From: CAYIBD01 sp964361655
Lineage (GTDB): Bacteria > Patescibacteriota > Minisyncoccia > Sungbacterales > SURF-37
DNA: 14,579 bases
Direction of reading: 5' to 3'
NCBI GenBank assembly: GCA_964361655.1
Contig: CAYIBD010000018.1
Span: 1 to 14,579, forward strand
Part shown: in pieces, positions 1 to 6,461 of the stretch
Numbering within the stretch: the stretch's first letter is position 1
Layout of the letters: the number at the start of each line of letters is the position of its first letter
Translations under genes and position numbers: made by a program
The notes under the pieces: model-generated
Database searches by the model: none
Seen by the model: only the letters and a program-made list of their open reading frames with translations
What the model was told of the DNA's origin: nothing

Positions 1-13
1 CCTCGCAATGACG
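1..13. repeat. Left flank copy of 13-bp dispersed repeat
   Basis: The first 13 bases, cctcgcaatgacg, recur exactly at 333-345 on the other side of the GIY-YIG gene. The copy is probably longer and cut off by the window start, because the right-hand copy is part of a 35-bp hairpin-forming unit. Confidence 0.6.
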
Positions 14-15
14 AA

Positions 16-306
16 TCACAACTCCTCCGCCAGATCCCTCCACTCCGGATTCAAGGAGCTGATCAAAGCAAGTTTCTTCTTGCGGGAACCGGCCTTGATT
101 TGCTTCTCGCGCTGGATGGCGTCCACGATCGACCTGAATGCTTCGTAGTAAACAAGCTTTGTGATGTTGTATTTCTTCGTAAACCCTTCCATCAGCTTCT
201 GCTTATGTTCGGATACGCGTCTCAGTAGATCACTCGTGACGCCGGTGTAAAGAACCGAATGGCGCTTGTTCGTCATGATATAGACGTATCCACCCTTTGC
301 CTGCAT
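16..306 (-). CDS. Small GIY-YIG (URI-type) endonuclease
   Basis: This 96-residue protein is a single GIY-YIG nuclease domain of the COG2827/YhbQ-like type. The GIY-YIG signature appears as Y7-V8-Y9 and Y20-T21-G22, followed by a helix with R29/R30 and H34. The likely metal-binding acid is E68 in the REKQIK segment. The protein ends with the NPEWRDL tail common in these small nucleases, and there is no extra DNA-binding domain. The start is the ATG at 306, after which the GIY core begins at once. It lies just downstream of rplC on the same strand, where rplD normally follows, and is flanked on both sides by the same 13-bp repeat. This suggests a small mobile cassette inserted in the ribosomal operon. 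The fold is confident; its cellular substrate is unknown. Confidence 0.9.
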   Translation of the reverse strand: MQAKGGYVYIMTNKRHSVLYTGVTSDLLRRVSEHKQKLMEGFTKKYNITKLVYYEAFRSIVDAIQREKQIKAGSRKKKLALISSLNPEWRDLAEEL

Positions 307-310
307 ATGA

Positions 311-345
311 GATTGCTTCGGCGCCTGCGGCGCCTCGCAATGACG
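311..345. repeat. Dispersed hairpin repeat beside the GIY-YIG gene
   Basis: An imperfect palindrome lies at 312-341. It starts attgc and ends gcaat, with an inner ggcgcc-tgc-ggcgcc stem (320-334). Its right end, cctcgcaatgacg, is identical to bases 1-13. It sits between the GIY-YIG start codon and the rplC stop codon. Confidence 0.7.
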
Positions 346-353
346 TAAAACAC

Positions 354-956
354 CTAGCCTCGTATCTCTAACAGCGTCCCCCGTCTGCCGGGTACTGCGC
401 CACTTACCGCGATCAACTGCTTCTCCGGATCAATCTTCACCACTTTCAAATTTCTTACCGTTACTCTCTCCCCTCCCATTCTTCCGGCCATTCTCCTGCC
501 CTTGACCACTCTCTGGGGCCAGGTGCTCCCGATGGAGCCGGGCTCGCGGTGGGCGTGTTTGGTGCCGTGGGTTGCCGGCGCGCCATGAAAGCCATGCCGC
601 TTGACCACGCCCTGGAACCCCTTGGCCTTGGAAATGCCGGACACTTTCACAACGTCCCCTTCCTGAAACTGCGTTACATCGAGCTTCTCCCCGCGGTTCT
701 TGCCGGCCATGCCCCGGCCCTCGCGCACCACCGCAAACGTGCCGAGATCCCTCCACTCCCCGCGCTGGGGCTTCGCCACGCGCTTTGGCTTTCTCGCGCC
801 AAACCCAAACTGCAGGGCCTGATAACCTTCCTTTTCGCTGGTCTTGGCTCGGATTACGACCATAGCGCCCGACTGAATCAGGGTTACCGGCACGGAATTG
901 CCGGCGACATCAAAGACCTGCGTCATGCCAATTTTCTTCCCGAGCAAGAATTTCAT
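354..956 (-). CDS. rplC: Ribosomal protein L3
   Basis: This 200-residue protein is L3 (uL3), a primary assembly protein of the 50S subunit near the peptidyl-transferase centre. It starts MKFLLGKKIGMTQVF, the conserved L3 N-terminus. It carries the central loop with GFQGVVKRHGFHGAPATHGTK and then HREPGSIGS, KGRRMAGRMGG and the ending TVRNLKVVKID. An open frame continues 62 codons further upstream, but that part matches nothing in L3 and runs through hairpins, so the ATG at 956 was chosen. There is only a weak purine stretch ahead of it. A terminator-like hairpin ends 11 nt before the start, which suggests attenuation control. rpsJ lies upstream, but with an unusually long gap of about 370 bp. 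Confidence 0.97.
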   Translation of the reverse strand: MKFLLGKKIGMTQVFDVAGNSVPVTLIQSGAMVVIRAKTSEKEGYQALQFGFGARKPKRVAKPQRGEWRDLGTFAVVREGRGMAGKNRGEKLDVTQFQEGDVVKVSGISKAKGFQGVVKRHGFHGAPATHGTKHAHREPGSIGSTWPQRVVKGRRMAGRMGGERVTVRNLKVVKIDPEKQLIAVSGAVPGRRGTLLEIRG

Positions 957-967
957 GGCCTGCCAAC

Positions 968-987
968 AAAAAAACGGGCAAAGCCCG
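968..987 (-). terminator. Intrinsic-terminator-like hairpin in the rplC leader
   Basis: Read on the minus strand, a CGGGC-UUU-GCCCG hairpin (975-987) is followed by seven U (968-974) and preceded by an A-tract. The U-tract ends only 11 nt before the rplC start codon. A constitutive terminator there would silence rplC, so a conditional attenuator is the simplest reading. Confidence 0.6.
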
Positions 988-1013
988 GCTTTTTGCTTTG
1001 CATCAAAAGCCGG
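985..1013 (-). promoter_or_regulatory. Competing (antiterminator-like) hairpin of the rplC leader
   Basis: Read on the minus strand, ccggctttt pairs with aaaagccgg (9 bp, 11-nt loop). Its 3' arm shares the CGG and the A-tract used by the terminator hairpin at 968-987, so the two cannot form together. That is the layout of an attenuator. No ligand or protein is identified. Confidence 0.5.
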
Positions 1014-1062
1014 CTTCTGAACTAACAAAACCAATACATATTCATGCCTCGCAACTAAGGCC

Positions 1063-1127
1063 CCTCCTGACAACTGGAGGTGAGTGATCTGAATCACTCC
1101 CCGGTTTCCACGCTTTGTGATGGAAAC
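1063..1127 (-). promoter_or_regulatory. Three consecutive perfect hairpins in the rplC leader
   Basis: Three stems follow one another within 65 bp. They are gtttcca/tggaaac (1104-1110 and 1121-1127), gagtgat-ctga-atcactc (1082-1099), and cctcc/ggagg (1063-1067 and 1076-1080). No protein-coding reading is convincing here. The density of perfect stems suggests a structured leader RNA upstream of the attenuator. Confidence 0.45.
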
Positions 1128-1181
1128 TGGGCAGCGATCCACTTTCTTTTGGTAATCCGCCGTCGCCCTGCGGGCTTGGGC

Positions 1182-1332
1182 GGATGAGCGTTTGTGGCTG
1201 CCTCGCTAACGTGCGGCAGACGAGATCCCTCGGCCTCACGGCCTCGGCTTGAGATCCCTCGCCCCGATTACGATCGGGGCTCGGGATGAGCCATTTGTGG
1301 CTGCCTCGTCAAACTCGGCAGACAAATGGCTC
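1182..1332. repeat. Hairpin-repeat cluster between rpsJ and rplC
   Basis: Two imperfect direct copies of a ggatgagc...tttgtggctgcctcg segment begin at 1182 and 1284. gagatccctcg occurs at 1222 and 1251. A perfect 8-bp stem gccccgat-tacg-atcggggc spans 1261-1280. An 11-bp inverted repeat gagccatttgt/acaaatggctc (1288-1298 and 1322-1332), with an inner ctgcc/ggcag stem, overlaps the rpsJ stop codon. No U-tract follows, so it is not a standard terminator. Confidence 0.65.
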
Positions 1333-1681
1333 ACGTCTTAATCTCCACGTCCACCCCGGCCGGAAGTGTTAAATTCATCAGGGCATCAATGGTTTTGGGC
1401 GTGGGGCTGATGATATCAATGAGCCGCTTATGCACCCGCATCTCATACTGTTCCCGTGCGTCCTTGTGGACAAACGTCGAACGGTTTACCGTATATTTCC
1501 TGATCTCGGTCGGGAGCGGCACGGGCCCAATGACATCCGCGCCGTGACGCCGGGCGGTATCAACGATCTGCTTCACTGAAACGTCAGTGATCTTATAGTC
1601 GTAGGCGCGCACCCGAATCCGGATGCGCGGCTTTACCTCTTCTTCCTTGACCTTGGGCTTGGGTGATTTGGTCGTGACCAT
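1331..1681 (-). CDS. rpsJ: Ribosomal protein S10
   Basis: S10 (uS10) is a 30S head protein and, as NusE, a transcription antitermination partner of NusB. The 116-residue product has a lysine- and glutamate-rich extension of about 24 residues. The S10 fold follows: IRIRVRAYDYKITD, then GPVPLPTEIRKYTVNRSTFVHKDAREQYEMRVHKRLIDI and the ending GVDVEIKT. The ATG at 1681 was chosen. A TTG seven codons upstream is possible but has no ribosome-binding site. The gene follows tuf by about 110 bp, as in many str-S10 clusters. Its stop codon lies inside a long hairpin, and no gene follows for about 370 bp until rplC. Confidence 0.96.
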   Translation of the reverse strand: MVTTKSPKPKVKEEEVKPRIRIRVRAYDYKITDVSVKQIVDTARRHGADVIGPVPLPTEIRKYTVNRSTFVHKDAREQYEMRVHKRLIDIISPTPKTIDALMNLTLPAGVDVEIKT

Positions 1682-1702
1682 TGTCTGGAAAAGAGCTACC
1701 AA

Positions 1703-1792
1703 TCGACTCTAATATACGAATTCATTCGAATGACGCGAATACGTCACCGCCTATTCGAATCATTCGCATACCATTCGCATATTGGCGTCGCA
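1703..1792. repeat. CGAAT-rich intergenic repeat between tuf and rpsJ
   Basis: This spacer is dominated by copies of attcgaat/attcgcat in both orientations. It resembles the intergenic repeats at 6361-6461 and 14122-14176, though here no long perfect stem remains. Confidence 0.5.
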
Positions 1793-2986
1793 TTATTTAA
1801 GAATCTTGGTCGCCACTCCCGCCCCAACGGTCTTCCCGCCTTCCCGGATGGCAAAGCGCTGCTTCTCTTCCAGGGCTACGGGCACAATCAACTTAACGGT
1901 AAACGGCACGGTATCGCCGGGCATCACCATCTCCGTTCCCGGCGCAAGCGTCACCTCGCCGGTGACGTCGGTGGTGCGGAGGTAGAACTGCGGCTTGTAA
2001 CCGCCAAAGAAGGGTGTGTGCCGGCCGCCTTCCTCTTTGGTCAGGATGTACACTTCGGCTTCGAATTCGGTGTGCGGCGTGACTGAACCCGGCTTGGCAA
2101 TGACCTGGCCGCGTTCGACATCCTCCTTCTTCAGTCCGCGCAGCAAAATGCCGGCGTTATCACCGGCAATACCCTCGTCGAGGGACTTATTGAACATCTC
2201 AATGCCAGTCACGATCGTCTTTTGAGTATCGCGGAGTCCCACTACCTCAACCTCATCATTCAACTTCATCTTGCCGCGCTCAATCCGGCCCGTCACCACC
2301 GTCCCCCGTCCTTCAATCGAGAACACGTCCTCAATCGGCATCAAAAATGGCTTATCCACTTCCCGCACCGGCTCGGGGATGTGTTCATCCAGGGCCTTGG
2401 CCAGTTCCAGGATGGGCTTTGCGGCCGGGTCATCTTTGGAATTAGCTTCCAAGGCCTTCAAGGCCGAACCGCGGATAACCGGGATGTCATCGCCAGGAAA
2501 TTCGTATTTTTTCAGGAGTTCCCGCACCTCGGCCTCAACGAGATCCACGAGCTCTTTATCTTCCACGGCGTCGGCTTTATTCAAAAACACCACGATCGCT
2601 GGCACGCCAACCTGACGCGCGAGCAGAATGTGCTCCCGGGTCTGCGGCATCGGTCCGTCCACGGCGGAAACCACGAGGATGGCGCCGTCCATCTGCGCCG
2701 CACCGGTGATCATGTTCTTGATGTAGTCGGCGTGCCCCGGCGCATCGATGTGGGCGTAGTGACGCTTGGCCGTCTCGTACTCGGAATGGTGCAGGGCAAT
2801 GGTAATGCCGCGCGCCTTCTCCTCCGGCGCGTTATCAATCTGATCTACCGTCTCGACGCGAGCTTGGTAGCCAGCCAAACTCAACATTTTGGTGAGCGCG
2901 GCGGTGAGCGTCGTCTTGCCGTGGTCGACATGCCCGATGGTACCAACGTTCAGATGAGGTTTGGTACGTTCAAATTTCCCAGCCAT
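1793..2986 (-). CDS. tuf: Elongation factor Tu
   Basis: EF-Tu is the GTPase that carries aminoacyl-tRNA to the ribosomal A site. The 397-residue product is full length. It has the P-loop GHVDHGKT (18-25), switch I RGIT (59-62), DAPGH with the catalytic His85 (81-85) and NKAD (136-139), followed by beta-barrel domains 2 and 3 and the ending GAGVATKILK. Two motifs differ slightly from the common bacterial form: DAPGH where DCPGH is usual, and NKAD where NKCD is usual. Both are compatible with function. The start is the ATG at 2986, with no evident Shine-Dalgarno sequence. The gene has its own promoter (3035-3063) in the short gap after the Phd-like gene, so it can be expressed apart from rpsL-rpsG-fusA. 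Confidence 0.98.
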   Translation of the reverse strand: MAGKFERTKPHLNVGTIGHVDHGKTTLTAALTKMLSLAGYQARVETVDQIDNAPEEKARGITIALHHSEYETAKRHYAHIDAPGHADYIKNMITGAAQMDGAILVVSAVDGPMPQTREHILLARQVGVPAIVVFLNKADAVEDKELVDLVEAEVRELLKKYEFPGDDIPVIRGSALKALEANSKDDPAAKPILELAKALDEHIPEPVREVDKPFLMPIEDVFSIEGRGTVVTGRIERGKMKLNDEVEVVGLRDTQKTIVTGIEMFNKSLDEGIAGDNAGILLRGLKKEDVERGQVIAKPGSVTPHTEFEAEVYILTKEEGGRHTPFFGGYKPQFYLRTTDVTGEVTLAPGTEMVMPGDTVPFTVKLIVPVALEEKQRFAIREGGKTVGAGVATKILK

Positions 2987-3034
2987 AGAGTGCGTATGAC
3001 ATTAGGTGTGAAGTGCGAGTAGACAACAAAACTC

Positions 3035-3063
3035 ATCCTAGCAGAACCGCCGCGAGGGGTCAA
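3035..3063 (-). promoter_or_regulatory. Sigma70-type promoter of tuf
   Basis: On the minus strand the -35 is TTGACC (3058-3063), the spacer 17 nt and the -10 TAGGAT (3035-3040), preceded by TGC. Transcription would start near 3028, giving a leader of about 40 nt. The first 11 bases, TTGACCCCTCG, are identical in the rpsL promoter at 7067-7095. Confidence 0.75.
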
Positions 3064-3076
3064 GGGTCGCTACCGC

Positions 3077-3418
3077 CTAGAGGGGTAGGTCTTCGAGCCG
3101 GATCGTGGTCGGGTCGGGGGCGGCCGGGCGCACCTCGGGCGAACCACCGAACTCTTGAGCCCCGTACGGTTCGCGGGCGCGAACCTCTTCCAAAACCGCA
3201 TTCACGCTCTGCCAGTCCCTGGAGTGATCATCGCCGGAAGCGGCCTCGCCGGGATTCTCCTTCCGGTAGGAGACGAGTTGGACGTAGTCCTGGAAGCGCA
3301 TGAGCACGTACTCCGGCCTCCCACCCTCGACCACAATATACCGTTCCCCATTTTGCATGATGGGCTTTAATTGATCGAACATGCCAATTTTACTTATGAG
3401 TGCTAGTGGATTGAGCAT
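3077..3418 (-). CDS. Phd/YefM-like small protein (antitoxin-type fold)
   Basis: The product has 113 residues from the ATG at 3418, or 101 from the ATG at 3382. Its first half resembles Phd/YefM antitoxin domains. It has a short helix (FDQLKPIM), then NGERYIVVEGGRPEYVLMRFQDYVQL, the pattern in which a strand, a turn with G-x-P and another strand lead to the (x)DY motif. The second half is charged and low in complexity, ending IRLEDLPL. No toxin gene is adjacent: its neighbours are fusA 33 bp upstream and tuf downstream. The 3418 ATG lies at the base of a hairpin (3417-3446), so 3382 is a serious alternative start. A role as a DNA-binding autoregulator within the translation operon is a guess. 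The family assignment is moderate. Confidence 0.7.
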   Translation of the reverse strand: MLNPLALISKIGMFDQLKPIMQNGERYIVVEGGRPEYVLMRFQDYVQLVSYRKENPGEAASGDDHSRDWQSVNAVLEEVRAREPYGAQEFGGSPEVRPAAPDPTTIRLEDLPL

Positions 3419-3446
3419 CCGCCGAAGCCGAAAGGCGAAGGCGGAT
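3417..3446 (-). repeat. Hairpin between fusA and the Phd-like gene
   Basis: atccgcc (3417-3423) pairs with ggcggat (3440-3446), with an inner gcc/ggc stem and a 4-base loop. It follows the fusA stop by a few bases. It has no U-tract, so it is a palindromic spacer repeat or an mRNA-processing or stability hairpin more than a terminator. It covers the first ATG of the downstream gene. Confidence 0.55.
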
Positions 3447-3451
3447 AACCG

Positions 3452-5566
3452 CTATTTGACCTTTCCTTCTACGATGGCCTGCGCAATGCCGGCCGGCACC
3501 TCCTCGTAACGGGCGAACTCCATGGTAAATGACGCTCGGCCCTGGGTCAAGGAGCGAAGCGCGGTCGCGTAACCGAACATTTCAGCCAGCGGTACGTGGG
3601 CGGCGATCACCTTGATACCGGGTCCGCGATCATGCATGGCGCCAATTCGCGCTCGCTTCGCGTTGAGATCGCCACTAACCTCGCCCAAAAACTGTTCCGG
3701 CGTCACCACCTCAACCTGCATAATCGGCTCCAGGAGCACTGGGCGAGCCCGACGCGCTGCTTCCTGGAGAGCTATGGAACCGGCGATCTTGAACGCGGCT
3801 TCGGAAGAATCCACCTCATGGTAGGAACCGTCGTAGAGCGTCACTGCAAGATCAACGATCGGGTAGCCCGCCAGTATCCCCTTATCCATCGCTTCCCGCA
3901 CCCCTTTCTCCACCGCCGGGATGAACTCGTTCGGGATGATGCCACCCCGAATGGCATCGATGAACGCGCAGCCCTTGCCCCGCTCTCGCGGCTCCACCCG
4001 GAGCCAGACGTGGCCGTACTGGCCGCGGCCGCCGGACTGGCGGATATACCTCCCCTCGGCCTCTGCCGTATCGCGGACCGTTTCCTTGTACGCCACCTGC
4101 GGCCGGCCGACGTTTGCCTCGACCGAAAACTCCCGGCGCATTCGATCCACAATGATCTCGAGGTGCAGCTCTCCCATGCCAGAGATGATTGAATCGCCCG
4201 TCTCGGGGTCGCCCTTCATGTGGAACGTCGGGTCTTCATCGGAGAGCCGCCGGAGGGCAAGCCCCATCTTCTCCTGATCGGCTTTGGTCTTGGGCTCAAT
4301 GCGGAGTGAGACGACCGGCTCCGGGAAGGTGATCTTCTCGAGCACGATGGGCTTGGCGGGGTCCGAGAGCGTGTCGCCCGTGCGTGTCGCCTTCAAGCCG
4401 ACGATCGCACCGATATTGCCGGCCTGGATCTCCCTCAACTCCTCGCGGTGGTTGGCATGCATCCGGAGGATCCGCCCCACCCGTTCCTGCTCGCCCGTGG
4501 CAGCGTTCATAACATAGGATCCAGCCGAAAGGATCCCGGAGTACACCCGGATGTAGATGAGCTGACCCACGAAGGGATCGGACTGGAGCTTAAAGGCAAG
4601 CGCACTAAACGGCGCATCGTCACTGGCCTGGCGCGTTTCGGGCGCCCCCGTCGCGGGGTTCGTCCCCTCTACCGGCGGCATATCGAGCGGGGAGGGAAGG
4701 TAGTCGGCAACGGCGTCGAGCACGAGCTCCACACCCTTATTCTTCAGCGCCGAACCAGAGAGCACCGGCACGAGACGGTAAGCGAGCGTGGCCCGGCGGA
4801 GGGCTGACTTCAGCTCTCGGGGCGCCATCTCCTCGCCGGCGAGGTATTTTTCGGTAAGGGCGTCATCGGTCTCGGCGATCTTTTCGATCAGGCGGTGCCG
4901 CCACGTTTCTGCCACGGCCTCCAGGGCCGGAGGAACAGCACTCCGTTGCACCACCTCCCCGTGCGTTCCAGAAAATCGGACCGCCTCCATCGCGAGCAGG
5001 TCCACCACGCCCTCGAAGGCCTGTTCAAGGCCAATGGGGATGGCGAGTGCGACGGCATTCGGTGTCAACCGCTCCTGGATAGAGCGGAACGAACCCTCGA
5101 AGGACGCTCCGGTGCGGTCGAGCTTATTGATGAAACAGACCCGCGGGACCTTATACTTGTCGGCCTGGCGCCATACGGTTTCGGATTGCGGTTCCACCCC
5201 GGCCACACCGTCAAAGACCACCACCCCGCCATCGAGCACGCGCAAGCTTCGCTCCACTTCGACCGTAAAGTCCACGTGGCCCGGCGTATCAATGATGTTG
5301 ATACGATATTCGTTGGCCCTGGTCCGCTCGGCCTCGGGGAGATACGACGGCGTCCAGAAAACGTTGGTTGCCGCCGCGGTGATGGTGATGCCGCGCTCGC
5401 GCTCCTGGGGCATCCAGTCCATGACCGTGGTGCCTTCGTGGACTTCACCAATCTTGTGGGCGATGCCGGTGTAAAACAAAATGCGCTCGGTGACCGTGGT
5501 CTTGCCCGCATCGATGTGGGCGATAATTCCTATGTTGCGGGTGCGTTCGATGGGGTATTCTCTCAT
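3452..5566 (-). CDS. fusA: Elongation factor G
   Basis: EF-G is the GTPase that drives tRNA-mRNA translocation and, with RRF, ribosome recycling. The 704-residue product is full length. It has the P-loop AHIDAGKT (16-23), RGITIT switch I (58-63), DTPGH (93-97) and NKLD (147-150), then domain II. Domain III contains FHMKGDPETGDSIISGMGELHLE, domain IV contains RQSGGRGQYGHVWLRVEP, and domain V ends EEVPAGIAQAIVEGKVK. It starts at the ATG at 5566. The 320-bp spacer that separates it from rpsG is filled with repeats, so co-transcription with rpsL-rpsG would have to read through several hairpins. Confidence 0.98.
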   Translation of the reverse strand: MREYPIERTRNIGIIAHIDAGKTTVTERILFYTGIAHKIGEVHEGTTVMDWMPQERERGITITAAATNVFWTPSYLPEAERTRANEYRINIIDTPGHVDFTVEVERSLRVLDGGVVVFDGVAGVEPQSETVWRQADKYKVPRVCFINKLDRTGASFEGSFRSIQERLTPNAVALAIPIGLEQAFEGVVDLLAMEAVRFSGTHGEVVQRSAVPPALEAVAETWRHRLIEKIAETDDALTEKYLAGEEMAPRELKSALRRATLAYRLVPVLSGSALKNKGVELVLDAVADYLPSPLDMPPVEGTNPATGAPETRQASDDAPFSALAFKLQSDPFVGQLIYIRVYSGILSAGSYVMNAATGEQERVGRILRMHANHREELREIQAGNIGAIVGLKATRTGDTLSDPAKPIVLEKITFPEPVVSLRIEPKTKADQEKMGLALRRLSDEDPTFHMKGDPETGDSIISGMGELHLEIIVDRMRREFSVEANVGRPQVAYKETVRDTAEAEGRYIRQSGGRGQYGHVWLRVEPRERGKGCAFIDAIRGGIIPNEFIPAVEKGVREAMDKGILAGYPIVDLAVTLYDGSYHEVDSSEAAFKIAGSIALQEAARRARPVLLEPIMQVEVVTPEQFLGEVSGDLNAKRARIGAMHDRGPGIKVIAAHVPLAEMFGYATALRSLTQGRASFTMEFARYEEVPAGIAQAIVEGKVK

Positions 5567-5576
5567 GGGATTGAAG

Positions 5577-5675
5577 TAGAAGCCATGCTAAACGCCAGCG
5601 TGTCACGCCATGTTAGACGCCAGTCAATATGGCGTTTTGCATTGCGTCCACCACTGGCGTTTTGATTGGCTTCTA
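5577..5675. repeat. Palindromic repeat family, copy A (99 bp)
   Basis: The copy is bounded by tagaagcca and tggcttcta. Inside are four 16-bp units close to GCCATGnnAAACGCCA, two direct then two inverted, separated by spacers of 9, 7 and 9 bases. It would fold into a long hairpin: a 21-bp outer stem, a 9x9 internal loop and a 16-bp inner stem. It ends 10 bp upstream of the fusA start codon. Confidence 0.85.
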
Positions 5676-5886
5676 AAATCACCAGGCAAAATGCGCACCC
5701 ACGCACAAATTTTGCGGGTTATTCAACGGCAGTCCGCTTCGCCCATGCCGGGATGGCCTATTCGGCCACGCGGACTGCGCTAGTAAACTAACGAAGAATT
5801 TTAACTTACCCATATTGCTAGTCGAGGCAAAATTTGTGCGGGACGCTCCATTTCGCAGCTGGAAAATCTGCGCCTCCAGCTTGATT
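5676..5886. repeat. Nested inverted repeats downstream of rpsG
   Basis: A perfect 14-bp inverted repeat cgcacaaattttgc/gcaaaatttgtgcg (5702-5715 and 5827-5840) encloses a 9-bp stem gcagtccgc/gcggactgc (5729-5737 and 5770-5778). A near-copy of the last codons of rpsG with a stop (5679-5697) lies on the far side in the same orientation. Together with copy A it fills the whole rpsG-fusA spacer, and no gene is visible. Confidence 0.65.
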
Positions 5887-6354
5887 TTACCAGGCGAAAT
5901 GGGCGAACGCCTTATTGGCCTCGGCCATTCTATGCATGTCTTGTTTACGCTTAACGGCCAGGCCCTCGCTCTTGGCGGCGAGGATAATTTCCTCAGCGAG
6001 CTTCTGGGCCATGGGCTTACCCGTCTTGGCTTTGGCGGCATTGATGATCCAACGGAGAGCCAACGAGACCCGGCGCTTGGGGCGCACCTCACGCGGCACC
6101 TGGTAGGTGGCCCCGCCGATGCGCCGAGCTTTGATCTCGAAGAGCGGGGAGGTGTTCTGAACGGCACGCTGGAAAACAACGACCGGGTCCTCGTTGCTCT
6201 CCCGGGCTACAATACCAAAGGCGCCATAGACGATCTTCTCGGCCACGGTCTTCTTACCCCGGCGCATGACGGAGTTGATGAGTTTAGCCACCAAAGCGTT
6301 GTCGTACTTCAAATCAGGTTTTATCTCACGTTCTGTTTTTCTTTTTCGCCGCAT
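5887..6354 (-). CDS. rpsG: Ribosomal protein S7
   Basis: S7 (uS7) is the primary organiser of the 30S head and, in many bacteria, the translational repressor of the str operon. The 155-residue length is normal for a short bacterial S7. It starts MRRKRKTEREIKPDLKYDN and has LINSVMRRGKKTVAEKIVYGA. It also has FEIKARRIGGATYQVPREVRPKRR, the beta-hairpin region near the mRNA exit, and KRKQDMHRMAEANKAFAHFAW at the C-terminus. It lies about 105 bp after rpsL, with a CGAAT hairpin repeat filling the gap. A near-copy of its last codons occurs about 205 bp downstream. Confidence 0.97.
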   Translation of the reverse strand: MRRKRKTEREIKPDLKYDNALVAKLINSVMRRGKKTVAEKIVYGAFGIVARESNEDPVVVFQRAVQNTSPLFEIKARRIGGATYQVPREVRPKRRVSLALRWIINAAKAKTGKPMAQKLAEEIILAAKSEGLAVKRKQDMHRMAEANKAFAHFAW

Positions 6355-6360
6355 AGTGAC

Positions 6361-6461
6361 ATCAACGAATAACGAATTTATTACGAATATACGAATACGC
6401 CAACGTACGAATCCATTAGTGGATTATTCGTAAATTCGCACCAGATTCGTTATTCGTTGAT
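6361..6461. repeat. CGAAT-rich hairpin repeat between rpsL and rpsG
   Basis: The ends form a perfect 17-bp inverted repeat beginning atcaacgaataacgaat (6361-6377 and 6445-6461). Further tacgaat copies lie inside, around an aatcca/tggatt stem. It reaches the first base of the rpsL stop codon and fills the rpsL-rpsG spacer. Confidence 0.8.

Noticed and set aside
34..759. Shared 14-base word gatccctccactcc in the GIY-YIG gene (34) and rplC (746)
   Set aside because: Both encode the peptide EWRDL in the right place for their own families, so the identity is coincidental.
549..1025. Plus-strand open frame of 158 codons over rplC
   Set aside because: It is the shadow of rplC, a certain gene on the other strand; the peptide shows no motif.
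957..1142. N-terminal extension of L3 by 62 codons
   Set aside because: The open frame continues upstream but the peptide has no L3 similarity and covers several hairpins; the family start is the ATG at 956.
5577..5675. CRISPR array made of the 16-bp units
   Set aside because: The units are mirrored, not tandem, the spacers are only 2-11 bases, and no cas gene is present.
5679..6179. Minus-strand frame of 166 codons ending in AHFAW
   Set aside because: It overlaps rpsG out of frame and has no family signature; only its last codons are of interest, as a near-copy of the rpsG end.
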